In this document: positions 43,990 to 54,029 of the stretch, in pieces | Position numbering within the stretch: position 1 is the first letter of the stretch | Layout of the letters: each line of letters starts with the position of its first letter | Assembly: GCF_000716435.1 (NCBI RefSeq) | Contig: NZ_JNWO01000001.1 | Coordinates: forward strand, 62,001 to 126,000 | Direction of reading: 5' to 3' | Length of the DNA: 64,000 nucleotides | Origin: Streptomyces xylophagus | GTDB lineage: Bacteria > Actinomycetota > Actinomycetes > Streptomycetales > Streptomycetaceae | Program-made: the position numbers and the translations under genes | The notes under the pieces: model-generated | What the model saw: the letters and a program-made list of their open reading frames with translations, nothing else | Told to the model about the DNA's origin: nothing | Database searches by the model: none

Positions 43990-44663
43990 CCGCGTACCTC
44001 CCCGGCCTTGGCGGCACGGGTGGCCTTGCGGGAGCGGTGCACCTCGACCGCGAGGGGGAGCAGCGACACGATCACGATCACGGCGACCATGGGCAGCAGG
44101 TACTTGTCGACGTTCGGGATCGAGGAACCGAGCGCGTACCCGGCGAGTGTCAGCCCCAGGCTCCACACGAGACCGCCGGCCACCTGCCACACGGTGAACG
44201 TCCGCACGGGCACTCCGAGGGCGCCAGCCATCGGGTTCAGGACCGTCCGCACCACGGGCACGAAGCGGGCCAGCACGATCGCCTTCGCATAGCCGTACCG
44301 CTCCAGCAACTCCTCGGCGCGCCGGGCCCCTTCGTGCAGGCGGGTCGAGCGGCTGCGGGCGAGCAGCGCGCCGCCGGCCTTTCGGCCCAGCAGATACCCG
44401 CACTGCGCTCCGGCGAGCGCGCCCACCGCCGCCGCGACCAGCAGCGGCGGCAGCGACAGCTTCACGGCTCTGTCGGCGCCTCCGGTGCACAGCAGGCCCG
44501 CCGTGAACAGCAGTGAATCGCCGGGCAGGAAGAACCCGATCAGCAGCCCCGTCTCGGCGAACATCACCGCACCGACGCCCAGCACACCGAAGGCGGCCAG
44601 CAGCGACTTGGCATCCAGCACGTTGACGGCGAGCTGGGACGCCAGGTCCAAGGGTGTGGTCAT
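43986..44663 (-). CDS. DedA/SNARE-associated family membrane protein
   Basis: 225 residues. ETGLLIGFFLPGDSLLFTAGLL and the loop YGYAKAIVLARFVPVVRTVLNPMAG(ALG) are the DedA hallmarks, with the conserved Arg/Pro and Gly residues. DedA proteins of this class transport undecaprenyl phosphate back across the membrane. It is first of three genes joined by ATGA overlaps with two PAP2 phosphatases, a coherent carrier-lipid recycling unit. Two TACA/TGTA palindromes lie just upstream. Confidence 0.85.
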   Translation of the reverse strand: MTTPLDLASQLAVNVLDAKSLLAAFGVLGVGAVMFAETGLLIGFFLPGDSLLFTAGLLCTGGADRAVKLSLPPLLVAAAVGALAGAQCGYLLGRKAGGALLARSRSTRLHEGARRAEELLERYGYAKAIVLARFVPVVRTVLNPMAGALGVPVRTFTVWQVAGGLVWSLGLTLAGYALGSSIPNVDKYLLPMVAVIVIVSLLPLAVEVHRSRKATRAAKAGEVRG

Positions 44664-44715
44664 CGTCGCGAGCCCCTTCGCCGGTCAGCGGATGCCCCGT
44701 ACGACATCCATCTCT

Positions 44716-44752
44716 GACTACAAATCTGTAGACGGTCTACTCAACTGTAGAC
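44716..44752. promoter_or_regulatory. Two adjacent palindromic operators before DedA operon
   Basis: gactacaaatctgtagac (44716-44733, one arm mismatch) and gtctactcaactgtagac (44735-44752, perfect 6-bp arms), 19 bp apart. With the palindrome at 44812 they form a cluster in the spacer shared by the DedA operon and efe operon. BlaI/MecI/CopY repressors use TACA/TGTA half-sites; assignment is inference. Confidence 0.55.
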
Positions 44753-44811
44753 GATCCCGGCGGGCGAGAAGTTCCGCTCTTTTGCCCGGACATTGCCGCT
44801 TCGTGACCGAC

Positions 44812-44831
44812 TGACTACATGCATGTAGTCA
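44812..44831. promoter_or_regulatory. Perfect 20-bp palindrome before efe operon
   Basis: tgactacatgcatgtagtca reads the same on both strands and contains the same gactaca...tgtag core as the two sites at 44716-44752. Confidence 0.6.
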
Positions 44832-44847
44832 TGATGGTCCGCGAAGT

Positions 44848-44859
44848 AAGGCATGCCTT
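44848..44859 (+). promoter_or_regulatory. Iron-box-like palindrome
   Basis: aaggcatgcctt, 27 bp before the EfeU start, within gtaaggcatgccttcac. The pattern TNAGG-N-CCTNA recalls DtxR/IdeR/DmdR iron boxes and suits an iron-uptake operon, but it is shorter than the 19-bp consensus. Confidence 0.45.
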
Positions 44860-44885
44860 CACTAACCCAGGAGGAGTCGCACCCG

Positions 44886-46910
44886 ATGTGGGACGACGCG
44901 TTTCCGAGCTTTCTGATCGGGCTGAGGGAGGGACTGGAGGCCGGGCTCATCGTCTCGATCCTGGTCGCCACCCTCGTCCGCGCCGATGCCAAGTCCCGCC
45001 TGCCGCAGGTGTGGACGGGCGTCCTGGCGGCCGTCGCCCTCGCGATGAGCTTCGGCGCGGTGCTCACCTTCACCGCGGCGAACCTCTCCGCCACGGCCCA
45101 GGAAGCGTTCGGCGGCGTCCTCAGCGTGATCGCCGTCGCGTTCGTCACCGCGATGGTGTTCTGGATGCGCCGCTCGGCCCGTACCTTCTCCGGCGAGATC
45201 AGGGAGAAGGTCACCGGCGCGCTCGGCATGGGCGCGGGCGTGCTGATGCTCACCTCGTTCCTCGCGGTGGGCCGCGAGGGCCTGGAGACGGCCCTGTTCC
45301 TGTGGACCACGGCTCGCGCGGCCGGTGAGTCCGTCGGCCCCCTGACGGGCGCCGCCATCGGGTTGGTCCTCGCGGCGGCCCTGTGCTGGGGCCTGTACCG
45401 CCGGGTCCTCAGGATCAACCTGACGAAGTTCTTCACCGCCACCGGAGTCGTCCTCGTCGTCATCGCGGCCGGCGTCCTCGGCTACGGCCTGCGCGACCTC
45501 CAAGAGGGCGGCGTCCTGCCCGGTCTGACCGCCTACGCCTTCGACCTCAGCGGCAGCGTCGACGCCGGCTCCTGGTACAGCACCCTCATCCAGGGCGTGT
45601 TCAACCTGATGCCCACGATGACCTGGCTCCAGGTGGTGGGTTACGTCGGCTATCTCGCCGTCGTGCTGCCCCTGTTCGTGCGTGGCGTACGGACCAGGAC
45701 ACCCGCGCCCGAGCCCGCCGAAGTGCGCGAAACCGAGGTGTCCTTGCGTCGCCGCCCCGTCTGGGTCGTCCCCGTCGCCGTGGTCGCCGTACCCGCGGTC
45801 GTGGCTGGTCTCGTCGTCGCCTTCGCCCGGCCCAAGCCCGCGAGTGCCCAGACGGTGGCCGTCTCCGAGACCGAGTGCGGCAAGGGTTTCACCGCGCCCG
45901 ACACCGGTCGGCAGACCTTCCAGATGCACAACACCGGCGACAAGACCGCCGAGGTCTATCTGATCGACCCGGTCACCAGCGCGGTCTACGGCGAGGTCGA
46001 GGGCCTCGCTCCCGGCACCACCCGGGATCTGGTCGCGACCGTCGCGGGCGGCTCGTACGCCTGGCGCTGCGTGCCCACCGGCGCGAAGGCCGTCACCTCC
46101 GCCACGGTCCACGTCAGCGGCGCGGGAGGAGCGGTGAAGGCGGTCGTCCCCGTCTCCGAGAACGACCTCGCCGCGCCCCTGAAGGCCTACAAGGTGTACG
46201 TCGACCAGGGCCTGGCCACCCTCGAAACCCAGACCCGGCAGCTCAGTGCCGACATCGCGGGCAACCACCTCGGCAAGGCGCGCACCGACTGGCTGACCGC
46301 GCACCGCACCTACTCCTCGCTCGGTGCCGCCTACGGAACCTTCGAGGACTTCGACCAGAAGATCAACGGCAGGGCCGACGGGCTGGCCGGGGGAGTCGAC
46401 AACAAGGACTTCGCGGGCTTCCATCGCATCGAGTACGGGCTCTGGCACGGGCAGTCGGCCGGCGAGTTGAAGGTTCCCGCGCAGCAACTCGCCGCCGCGG
46501 TCGTGGGGTTGCGGAAGGCGTTCCCCGCCCAGGACTTCGACCCCGGTGACCTGCCGCTGCGGGCCCACGAAATCCTGGAGAACGCCCTCCAGTTCGAGCT
46601 GACCGGTGACACCGACGAGGGCAGCGGCACCAACCTCGCCACCGTCGACAGCAACCTCGCCGGCACGCGCGAGCTGCTCACCGTACTCACGCCGTTGCTC
46701 ACCAAGGAATCCCCGAAGCTGCTCCCCACGGTCGACGCCGACATCGCCCGGCTGCAGAAGCTGCTCGACTCGGCGCACCACGGCGCCAGTTGGACGCCCG
46801 TCGAGCAGCTCGACCAGACGACCCGGGCCCAAATCAACGGCGCCACCGGGCAGTTGCTGGAGGACCTGGCGCCGGTGCCGGACCTGCTGGAGATCAGGAA
46901 GTCCGCCTGA
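44886..46910 (+). CDS. efeU: EfeU-EfeO fusion, ferrous/ferric iron uptake
   Basis: 674 residues. Residues 1-280 are the FTR1/EfeU permease with the two REGLE motifs (R14EGLE18 and R130EGLE134) and seven helices. After a further helix (about 300-320) comes an extracytoplasmic EfeO part: a cupredoxin-like domain ([32 protein letters not shown]) and an M75 imelysin-type domain with H513RIE516. In most EfeUOB systems these are two proteins. EfeB follows with a TGATG overlap, so the operon is efe(UO)B. GGAGGAG precedes ATG 44886; the open frame from 44853 is less likely. Confidence 0.88.
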   Translation: MWDDAFPSFLIGLREGLEAGLIVSILVATLVRADAKSRLPQVWTGVLAAVALAMSFGAVLTFTAANLSATAQEAFGGVLSVIAVAFVTAMVFWMRRSARTFSGEIREKVTGALGMGAGVLMLTSFLAVGREGLETALFLWTTARAAGESVGPLTGAAIGLVLAAALCWGLYRRVLRINLTKFFTATGVVLVVIAAGVLGYGLRDLQEGGVLPGLTAYAFDLSGSVDAGSWYSTLIQGVFNLMPTMTWLQVVGYVGYLAVVLPLFVRGVRTRTPAPEPAEVRETEVSLRRRPVWVVPVAVVAVPAVVAGLVVAFARPKPASAQTVAVSETECGKGFTAPDTGRQTFQMHNTGDKTAEVYLIDPVTSAVYGEVEGLAPGTTRDLVATVAGGSYAWRCVPTGAKAVTSATVHVSGAGGAVKAVVPVSENDLAAPLKAYKVYVDQGLATLETQTRQLSADIAGNHLGKARTDWLTAHRTYSSLGAAYGTFEDFDQKINGRADGLAGGVDNKDFAGFHRIEYGLWHGQSAGELKVPAQQLAAAVVGLRKAFPAQDFDPGDLPLRAHEILENALQFELTGDTDEGSGTNLATVDSNLAGTRELLTVLTPLLTKESPKLLPTVDADIARLQKLLDSAHHGASWTPVEQLDQTTRAQINGATGQLLEDLAPVPDLLEIRKSA

Positions 46911-46960
46911 TGAGCGCCGAGAACACGAACAGCACTGGCCGTAGTGAAGGGAACCGTCCG

Positions 46961-48232
46961 ATGTCCACTGCCGAAACCCCGGGCTGCCCGGCCGGAGCCG
47001 GCCGTCGCTCCTTCGTCCGGACGGCGCTCGGTGCCGGGGCCGCGGGCGCGGTGCTGGCCGGCGGGGCGTTCGCGCTCGCCGAGACCGGCGGCACGACCGT
47101 GGCGCAGGCCGCGGACACCACGAACGCCGCCAAGGTGCCTTTCCACGGCACCCACCAGGCGGGCATCCTCACCCCCGCCCCGGCCGCCGCGACCTTCGTC
47201 TCCCTCGACGTGATCGCCGACAACCGTGCCGAACTGGCCGAACTGCTGCGCACGATCACCGAACGGGCCCGCTTCCTGACCTCCGGCGGTACCCCCGCCG
47301 ACCTCGGCGTCGGCGCGCCGCCCGCCGACAACGGCATCCTCGGACCGGACGTCCCCGCCGACGCCCTCACGGTCACCGTCGGTGCGGGCGCCTCCCTGTT
47401 CGACGACCGCTACGGACTGGCCAAGGCCAAGCCGCGCCGGCTGACCCCCATGAAGACGTTCCCGAACGACAACCTGCGTGCAGCGGAGTGCCACGGCGAC
47501 CTGTCGCTCCAGGTGTGCGGCGCCCGCCAGGACACGGTGCTGCACGCGCTGCGCGACATCGCCCGGCACACCCGGGGCGGCATGCAGATCAAGTGGCGCG
47601 TCGACGGCTTCCAGAACACCCCGCGTCCCACGGGCGCCCAGCGCAACCTGCTCGGCTTCAAGGACGGCATAGCCAACCCGGACGTGAAGTCCGCCCGCGA
47701 GACCGACCGCCTGATCTGGGTCGGCGACGGCCAGGGCGAACCGGCCTGGGCGAGCGGCGGCAGCTACCAGGTGATCCGGATCATCCGCATGCTGGTCGAG
47801 TTCTGGGACCGGGTCTCGCTCGGTGAGCAGGAGCTGATGTTCGGCCGCCGCAAGGACACCGGCGCCCCGCTGGACGGCGCCAAGGAGACGGACATCCCGC
47901 ACTACGCCAAGGACCCCAAGGGCACGGCGATCCCGCTCGACGCCCATATCCGCCTCGCCAACCCGCGTACCGCGGCGACCGACACCTCGCGCATCCTGCG
48001 CCGCGGCTACAACTACGACCGGGGCATCGACGACGTCGGCAACCTCGACATGGGCCTGGTCTTCTGCTGCTACCAGCAGGACGTGAAGCGGCAGTTCGAG
48101 GCGACCCAGACCCGGCTGATCGACGAGCCCCTGGTCGACTACATCTCCCCGACGGGCGGCGGCTACTTCTACGCACTGCCCGGCGTGAAGGACGCCAAGG
48201 ACTGGCTCGGGCGGGGTCTGCTGGCGACCTGA
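46961..48232 (+). CDS. efeB: EfeB, Tat-exported DyP-type haem peroxidase
   Basis: About 423 residues. The Tat signal [25 protein letters not shown] is near the N-terminus. DyP motif GFKDGIANP with catalytic Asp, and downstream [17 protein letters not shown] and [12 protein letters not shown], identify EfeB/YcdB, which works with EfeO in iron supply. Two starts are possible: ATG 46910, overlapping the EfeUO stop, or ATG 46961 with AAGGGA upstream; I prefer the latter because the Tat motif then sits near the usual place. Confidence 0.88.
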   Translation: MSTAETPGCPAGAGRRSFVRTALGAGAAGAVLAGGAFALAETGGTTVAQAADTTNAAKVPFHGTHQAGILTPAPAAATFVSLDVIADNRAELAELLRTITERARFLTSGGTPADLGVGAPPADNGILGPDVPADALTVTVGAGASLFDDRYGLAKAKPRRLTPMKTFPNDNLRAAECHGDLSLQVCGARQDTVLHALRDIARHTRGGMQIKWRVDGFQNTPRPTGAQRNLLGFKDGIANPDVKSARETDRLIWVGDGQGEPAWASGGSYQVIRIIRMLVEFWDRVSLGEQELMFGRRKDTGAPLDGAKETDIPHYAKDPKGTAIPLDAHIRLANPRTAATDTSRILRRGYNYDRGIDDVGNLDMGLVFCCYQQDVKRQFEATQTRLIDEPLVDYISPTGGGYFYALPGVKDAKDWLGRGLLAT

Positions 48233-48288
48233 CCAGGGATTTTTCCTTCCATTGGGGAAGACCTGCCGTGGTCTTTGCCGAGCGTTAC

Positions 48289-48303
48289 TGCGAATGGATT
48301 GCA
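48289..48303 (+). promoter_or_regulatory. Nur-box-like palindrome before nickel transporter
   Basis: tgcga-atgga-ttgca, matching the published Streptomyces Nur consensus tGCaa-N5-ttGCa at 9 of 10 arm positions, with flanking c/g also symmetric. It lies 65 bp before the HoxN-type gene, as expected for nickel-dependent repression. Confidence 0.55.
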
Positions 48304-48367
48304 GGTACGGGAGGATGGCACCAGGTTGCAGTCCGCGACCGCGTACCCGGAAGAAAGACCCTCCTCG

Positions 48368-49528
48368 ATGACGGCCGCCCCCGAGTCCACTTCGACCCTC
48401 CCTGCCACGGCCGGGGTGCTGCCCTCGGTCTGGTACCGCGTGCGGACGTCCATGACGCGGCAGGAGTGGACCAGGGTCGGCGGCATGGCCGCGTTCATCC
48501 TCGGGCTGCATGTGATCGGCTGGTTCACGCTCGTGTGGATCGTGGCGCCGGGGCACTACAGCGTCGGCGAGAAGTCCTTCGGCATCGGCATGGGCGTGAC
48601 CGCGTACACCCTCGGCATGCGGCACGCGTTCGACGCGGACCACATCGCGGCGATCGACAACACGACCCGCAAGCTGATGAGCGAGGGGCAGCGACCGCTG
48701 TCGGTCGGCTTCTGGTTCTCGCTCGGCCACTCCAGCATCGTCTTCGGCCTGACGCTCCTGCTCTCCCTCGGCGTCAAGGCACTGGCAGGACCGGTCCGCG
48801 ACGACAACTCCCAACTCCACGACGTCACCGGCCTCATCGGTACGACGGTGTCGGGCACCTTCCTCTACGTCATCGCCGGCATCAACCTCGTCATCCTGGT
48901 CGGCATCTGGAAGGTGTTCCGCCAGATGCGCTCCGGCCACTACGACGAGGCCGCGCTGGAGGAGCAGCTCAACAACCGCGGCTTCATGAACCGCATCCTC
49001 GGCCGCTTCATGAAGTCGATCACCAAGTCCTGGCAGATGTACCCGCTGGGCCTGCTGTTCGGCCTCGGCTTCGACACGGCGACGGAGATCGCGCTGCTGG
49101 TGCTCGCCGGCTCGGGCGCCGCGTCCGGCCTGCCCTGGTACGCGATCCTGTGCCTGCCGGTCCTGTTCGCCGCCGGTATGTCGCTGCTCGACACGATCGA
49201 CGGCACATTCATGAACTTCGCCTACGGCTGGGCCTTCTCCAAGCCGGTCCGCAAGGTCTACTACAACCTCACGATCACCGGCCTGTCCGTCGCGGTCGCC
49301 CTCATCATCGGCACGGTCGAACTCCTGGGCCTGTTCGCCGAGAAGCTCGACCTGCACGGCTTCTTCTGGGACTGGGTCGCCGGCCTCGACCTCAACGTTA
49401 TCGGCTTCCTCATCGTCGGCCTGTTCTTCGGGACCTGGGTCGTCGCCCTGCTGGTGTGGAAGTTCGGCCGCATCGAGGACAAGTGGACGGCGAGCCTGGC
49501 CCAGCCGGCGGAACAGCCCGCCGAATAG
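48368..49528 (+). CDS. HoxN/NicO-type nickel-cobalt transporter
   Basis: 386 residues with eight helices. Signature motifs of the NiCoT family are seen in order: RHAFDADHIAAIDNTTRKLM, FWFSLGHSSIVF, GLLFGLGFDTATEIALL and GMSLLDTIDGTFMNFAYGW. It imports Ni2+ (or Co2+) across the membrane. The open frame extends to 48275, but the family fits ATG 48368. A Nur-like site lies upstream. It follows efeB after 135 bp and probably is a separate unit. Confidence 0.9.
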   Translation: MTAAPESTSTLPATAGVLPSVWYRVRTSMTRQEWTRVGGMAAFILGLHVIGWFTLVWIVAPGHYSVGEKSFGIGMGVTAYTLGMRHAFDADHIAAIDNTTRKLMSEGQRPLSVGFWFSLGHSSIVFGLTLLLSLGVKALAGPVRDDNSQLHDVTGLIGTTVSGTFLYVIAGINLVILVGIWKVFRQMRSGHYDEAALEEQLNNRGFMNRILGRFMKSITKSWQMYPLGLLFGLGFDTATEIALLVLAGSGAASGLPWYAILCLPVLFAAGMSLLDTIDGTFMNFAYGWAFSKPVRKVYYNLTITGLSVAVALIIGTVELLGLFAEKLDLHGFFWDWVAGLDLNVIGFLIVGLFFGTWVVALLVWKFGRIEDKWTASLAQPAEQPAE

Positions 49529-49533
49529 GTTCT

Positions 49534-50493
49534 TCAGGACCGCACCCCCACCTCCTTCCGCCACTTCACGATCTGCTTCTCCGCGTCCCCCGTGTACGAC
49601 CACGGAGTCGTCGTCGCCCGGCGGCCCATCATGCCCAGCACGGCGGCCGAGACATCCACTGTCCCCGCGTAACAGGCCGCGTGCGCGAGGTAGTTGAGGT
49701 CCCGGAGTTCGCCCGGCGGGATCGTGCCGTCCTCGCGTGCGGCCATCCAGCGCTGCCAGGTGCGGCGTACGTCGCTGACGGCGCCGTCGTGGGTCCAGTG
49801 CTGGCCGAGCCCGACCGCGGCCTGCTGGCCCTTCGCCGCGTCGAGGACGTAGCGGTACTCCTCGACGCGGGCGTACTGCACCAGCACCGGCAGTGCGCAG
49901 CCGGGCGGTGCCACGCCCGCCGCGTCGCGGGCGAAGTCGTACATGAGGCCGTGGCTGCCGTGCCAGCGGGAGGAGTAGTAGTGGAGGACCTGGAGATGAC
50001 CCTCCACGCTGTAGGGGTCGCGGCGGTGCAACTCGTCCCACCAGCGGGCGAGTTCCTGGCGCCGTACGCCCGACGGATAGAGGCGGGCGACGGAGATCAG
50101 GGAGATCCACGGGGTGGGGTCGTCCGGGTACGACTCCGAAGCTTGCAGGCACGCCATGACGGCGCCGTCGATACGGTTCCGGTCGATCGGCACGCCCCGG
50201 CCCGCCGCGATGGCCAGGTTGAACGCCCGGGCCGTCTCCGTCGCCGCGCGCAGGGTGAGCGCGTCGCCGCTGTGGGGTTCGGCGGCCAGCCATGACTCGA
50301 CCGTCGAACTGCTTGCGCAGGCCTGGGCGAGCGTCCGGATGCGGTGGCCCCGGCTGAGCCAGTGCGCGCCGGTGATCCGCAGCAGCTCCCGCAGGCCCTG
50401 CCAGCGGCCGATGACGATGTCGTGGCGGGCCGAACTGAGGGGCGCGTCCCCGCAGTCGGGGTCGAAGTCGGGGGAGAAGCGGTCTCGCGCCAT
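49534..50493 (-). CDS. Helical protein of unknown function
   Basis: 319 residues, no signal peptide. Alternating helices with TPR-like spacing (DALTLRAATETARAFNLAIAAG, PWISLISVARLYPSG, DPYSVEGHLQVLHYYSSRWHGSHGLMYDFARDAA) suggest a repeat scaffold of the kind called DUF4034, but I cannot assign it firmly. It starts 14 bp after the APC permease stop on the same strand with GAGGGGG upstream, so the two are probably co-transcribed. It is convergent with the nickel transporter, only 5 bp apart. Confidence 0.6.
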   Translation of the reverse strand: MARDRFSPDFDPDCGDAPLSSARHDIVIGRWQGLRELLRITGAHWLSRGHRIRTLAQACASSSTVESWLAAEPHSGDALTLRAATETARAFNLAIAAGRGVPIDRNRIDGAVMACLQASESYPDDPTPWISLISVARLYPSGVRRQELARWWDELHRRDPYSVEGHLQVLHYYSSRWHGSHGLMYDFARDAAGVAPPGCALPVLVQYARVEEYRYVLDAAKGQQAAVGLGQHWTHDGAVSDVRRTWQRWMAAREDGTIPPGELRDLNYLAHAACYAGTVDVSAAVLGMMGRRATTTPWSYTGDAEKQIVKWRKEVGVRS

Positions 50494-50507
50494 CGGGTGG
50501 TGCCCCC

Positions 50508-51980
50508 TCAGAAGTCGGTCGGGAGACCCTGATGGACCCGGGACTGTTCGGGCACGAAGTCGTCGGGGACGTAGTCCGTCTCGACGGTGTGGGTGGCGTC
50601 GAGCGGCGCGGGCCGGTAGTAGTCGCTGCCCTGCCGCCAGTACCAGAGCATCGGGATCACGCCCACCGCAAGGCCGCCGATACCGATACTGATCGCCGCG
50701 TCGCTCAGGCTGCCGAGGGACTCGACGAAGATCCAGAACATGAACAGGGCGCCGAACAGCGGCCACAGCCCGCCGAAGAGGAAGTTGGCCGCCGACTTGA
50801 ACAGCATCTTGCGGTAGGCGACGACCACCGCGAGGCCCGCCAGGCCGTAGTACACGGCGATCTGCAGACCGATCGCCGAGATCGCGTCGGCGAGGATCTC
50901 GCCCACCGAGCCGAGCGCGTTGGAGGCGATGAACATCACCAGCGCCACCCCGCCGACCACGGTGATCGCCACCCAGGGTGTGTTCCAGGTGCGGTGCACG
51001 CGGCCCAGCGCGGCCGGCATCGTACGGTCGCGGCCCATCGCGAACAGCGAGCGCGTGACCTGGATGAGGGTGGTCTCCAGAGTGGCGATGGTGGACAGCA
51101 TCACCGCCACGATCAGCAACTTTCCGCCCCAGCCCGGCCAGACCTCGTCGCCGAGCACGGCCAGCACGTTGGCGTCGTTGTTCTCGATCTGCCGCGAGGT
51201 CAGGATGACGTTCACCGCGATCGTGAACACCTCGAAGAGCAGGAAGACGATGCCGACGCCGATCAGGCCCGCGAGTCCGGTCGTACGACGGCTGTTGCGG
51301 GTCTCCTCGCTGAGGTTGCTGGTGACGTCCCAACCCCAGTAGTAGAACGCGGCGATGAGCGCGCCCGACGCGAAGCCCGACACCCCGTCGAAGTGGCTGA
51401 AGCCCAGCCAGGACCAGTCGAAGGCGCGGGCGGTGTCGGAGTGGATGACGGCCAGTGCCGCGAACAGCGCCAGGATGCCCAGTTCCACGCCGGACATGAC
51501 GAGTTGGGCGCGGACCGTGAGACGGGCGCCGCCGAGCACCACGAGCAGCATGATCACGAACCAGACGGCGCCGACCACCGTCGACAACGCGGTGTTGTCC
51601 GCGAGGCTTTGATCGAACAGGGCCAGCGTCATCGACCCGGCGGGCAGTGACCCGGCGACCATGAAGATGGTCGCGGAGACCACCAGGGCCCAGCCGCTGA
51701 TGAAGCCCAGAAAGGGATGCAGGGTGCGCCCCACCCAGGAGTAACTGGCGCCCGCGTTCACGTCGATACGGCCGAGATAGCTGAACGCCAGCGCGATGCC
51801 CAGCATCGGTATCGCGCAGTACAGGAGGGCTGCCGGACTGGCCAGTCCCACCGCGCCGACCAGGACCGCGGTGGTCGCCGCGATCGAGTACGCCGGGGCG
51901 CTGCCCGCCACGGCCATCACCACGGTGTCGAACGTGCCGAGGGCGTTGGCCTGCAGCCCTCTGCCCCTGTTGTTGCTCAT
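50508..51980 (-). CDS. APC-family amino acid permease
   Basis: 490 residues, about twelve helices. TFDTVVMAVAGSAPAYSIAATTAVLVGAVG in helix 1 has the APC unwound-helix pattern, and ASYSWVGRTLHPFLGFISGWALV follows in helix 3. It likely imports an amino acid or amine by proton coupling; substrate not readable. Start ATG 51980. First of a two-gene unit with the 49534 gene. Confidence 0.85.
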   Translation of the reverse strand: MSNNRGRGLQANALGTFDTVVMAVAGSAPAYSIAATTAVLVGAVGLASPAALLYCAIPMLGIALAFSYLGRIDVNAGASYSWVGRTLHPFLGFISGWALVVSATIFMVAGSLPAGSMTLALFDQSLADNTALSTVVGAVWFVIMLLVVLGGARLTVRAQLVMSGVELGILALFAALAVIHSDTARAFDWSWLGFSHFDGVSGFASGALIAAFYYWGWDVTSNLSEETRNSRRTTGLAGLIGVGIVFLLFEVFTIAVNVILTSRQIENNDANVLAVLGDEVWPGWGGKLLIVAVMLSTIATLETTLIQVTRSLFAMGRDRTMPAALGRVHRTWNTPWVAITVVGGVALVMFIASNALGSVGEILADAISAIGLQIAVYYGLAGLAVVVAYRKMLFKSAANFLFGGLWPLFGALFMFWIFVESLGSLSDAAISIGIGGLAVGVIPMLWYWRQGSDYYRPAPLDATHTVETDYVPDDFVPEQSRVHQGLPTDF

Positions 51981-52204
51981 GGATGCGCTGCTTTCCGTCT
52001 TGCACGACGTGGGGGGTTGCGCGAACCGGCCCCGGACCCGGAGAGGGGTGGCCTCGGGTCAGTGGCCGGTCGGGACAACGAAAAGAGAATGGCGGATACC
52101 GCTTAACCGCTGCGTCGGCGGACGGTCACACCGTGTGTGGGTGTGATGATAGCCGTACCTCTTGACCTTTCAAGATTGACCAGCGAGTAATCTCCTGTGA
52201 ACGG

Positions 52205-53608
52205 TCAGTCGCCGAGTCGGTCGATCTGCCGCAGTTTGTTCGTCGCGTCGAGGGCGGCGACCTTGTAGGACTCCGCGAGGGTCGGGTAGTTGAAGACCGC
52301 GTCCACGAGATAGTCGACCGTTCCGCCGCAGCCCATCACCGACTGGCCGATGTGAATGAGCTCCGTGGCGCCCGTACCGAAGCAGTGCACGCCGAGCAGG
52401 GTGCGGTCCGTGGGGGAGACCAGCAGCTTGAGCATGCCGTGCGAGTCGCCGATGATCTGGCCGCGCGCGAGCTCGCGGTAGCGGGAGATCCCGACCTCGA
52501 ACGGCACGCACTCCTCGGTGAGTTGGTCCTCCGTCTTCCCGATGAAGCTGATCTCCGGAATGGTGTAGATGCCGATCGGCTGCCGGTCGTCGATCCGGTG
52601 CACCGGCTCACCGCAGGCGTGGTACGCCGCCGTACGGCCCTGCTCCATCGAGGTCGCCGCGAGCGCCGGGAAGCCGATGACGTCGCCGACGGCGTAGATG
52701 TGCGGCACCGTGGTGCGGAAGTTCTCGTCGACGTCGATCCGGCCGCGCCGGTCGGCGGACAACCCGGCCTTGTCCAGGTCGAGTTCGTCGGTGAGGCCCT
52801 GCCGCCCTGCGGAGTACATCACGGCGTCGGCCGGGATCTTCTTGCCGCTCTCCAGGACGGTCAGCGTGCCGTTCGTGTGCCGCTCGACGGCGGCGACGGT
52901 CTCCCCGAAGCGGAAGGTGACGGCGAGGTCCCGCAGGTGGTACTTGAGCGACTCGATGACCTCCAGGTCACAGAAGTCGAGCATGCCGGCGCGCTTCTCC
53001 ACCACGGTGATCTTGCTGCCGAGCGCGGCGAACATGGAGGCGTACTCCATGCCGATCACACCGGCGCCCACGATGACCATGGACCGCGGGACCTTGGGCA
53101 GGTCCAGCACGTTGTCCGAGTCCATGATGGTCTGCCCGTCGAACTCGACGGTGTCCGGCCGCGCGGGGCGGGTACCGGTGGCGATGATGATGTGCTCCGC
53201 GGTCAACAGCCGTTCGTGGCCGGTGACATCGGTCAGGGCGATGGTGTGCGGGTCGACGAAGCGGCCCGTGCCGGCGAACAGGGAGACCTGGTTGCGGGAC
53301 AACTGGTTGCGGATGACGTCGACTTCACGACTGACCACGTGCTGAGTGCGCGCGGTGAGGTCGCCGACGGTGATGTCGTCCTTCAGGCGGTAGCTCTGCC
53401 CGTACAGATCGCGCTGGGTGAGGCCGGTGAGATACAGCACCGCCTCGCGGAGAGTCTTGGAGGGGATGGTCCCGGTGTGGATGGAGACCCCGCCGACCAT
53501 GTCGGGGCGGTCGACGACGGCGACCCGGCGGCCGAGCTTGGCCGCGGCGATGGCGGCCTTCTGGCCACCCGGTCCTGAACCGATGACAAGCATGTCGAAG
53601 TCGGGCAC
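52205..53608 (-). CDS. sthA: Soluble NAD(P)+ transhydrogenase
   Basis: 467 residues, flavoprotein disulfide-reductase fold. FAD-binding start [21 protein letters not shown], then [16 protein letters not shown], where the redox-active Cys pair of lipoamide dehydrogenases is replaced, the mark of SthA. NAD(P)-binding [28 protein letters not shown] and the interface domain follow. It balances NADH and NADPH in the cytosol. It lies 69 bp after the small gene at 53678, possibly in one transcript. Confidence 0.93.
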   Translation of the reverse strand: MPDFDMLVIGSGPGGQKAAIAAAKLGRRVAVVDRPDMVGGVSIHTGTIPSKTLREAVLYLTGLTQRDLYGQSYRLKDDITVGDLTARTQHVVSREVDVIRNQLSRNQVSLFAGTGRFVDPHTIALTDVTGHERLLTAEHIIIATGTRPARPDTVEFDGQTIMDSDNVLDLPKVPRSMVIVGAGVIGMEYASMFAALGSKITVVEKRAGMLDFCDLEVIESLKYHLRDLAVTFRFGETVAAVERHTNGTLTVLESGKKIPADAVMYSAGRQGLTDELDLDKAGLSADRRGRIDVDENFRTTVPHIYAVGDVIGFPALAATSMEQGRTAAYHACGEPVHRIDDRQPIGIYTIPEISFIGKTEDQLTEECVPFEVGISRYRELARGQIIGDSHGMLKLLVSPTDRTLLGVHCFGTGATELIHIGQSVMGCGGTVDYLVDAVFNYPTLAESYKVAALDATNKLRQIDRLGD

Positions 53609-53677
53609 CTCCGGAGTCTGTCAGCCGGAGCGCCTTCTCCGAAAGGGTGAACGGGTAACCAGGTGCCGGCGAGACGG

Positions 53678-53875
53678 CTAGGGGAGCAGTTTGTCCAGCG
53701 CGGCAGCCCCCTCCGCCTCGATCTTCCGCCGGGCCCACTCCAGATTCTTCGGGGTGATGTCCCGGCCCGCCGCCAGGACCACGTCCTCCGGAGCCACCTC
53801 GGTACCGGTGCGGGTGTGCAGCAGGGCGTCCGGTGTGGCGCGGTCGGCGCCTTCATCGGGTTGTGCTGTCGACAT
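53678..53875 (-). CDS. Small conserved-type protein of unknown function
   Basis: 65 residues (MSTAQPDEGADRATPDALL..., ending KIEAEGAAALDKLLP), acidic first half and an amphipathic C-terminal helix. AAGGAGAG stands 4 nt before ATG 53875, strong evidence for translation. Upstream of sthA on the same strand. No family recognised. Confidence 0.6.
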   Translation of the reverse strand: MSTAQPDEGADRATPDALLHTRTGTEVAPEDVVLAAGRDITPKNLEWARRKIEAEGAAALDKLLP

Positions 53876-54029
53876 GGTCTCTCCTTCTCGGGACCGGGCA
53901 CGTGCCGTGCGTCCCACTCCCACGATTCCGCGCCCGACCCCAGTGTGCATCCGGAAGAGTGGCCGAACGAGAACCTGAACCTAAGCTTGGAACCGGCCCG
54001 CGCGGGCCCGAACCAGGGAGGCTGCCGCG

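Noticed and set aside
48320..48332. Second ttgcag near the Nur-like site
   Set aside because: Half site without a matching partner at 5-bp spacing.
46331..50293. 1320-codon minus-strand frame
   Set aside because: Antisense to EfeUO, EfeB and the nickel transporter; composition is typical of high-GC shadow frames with no domain.
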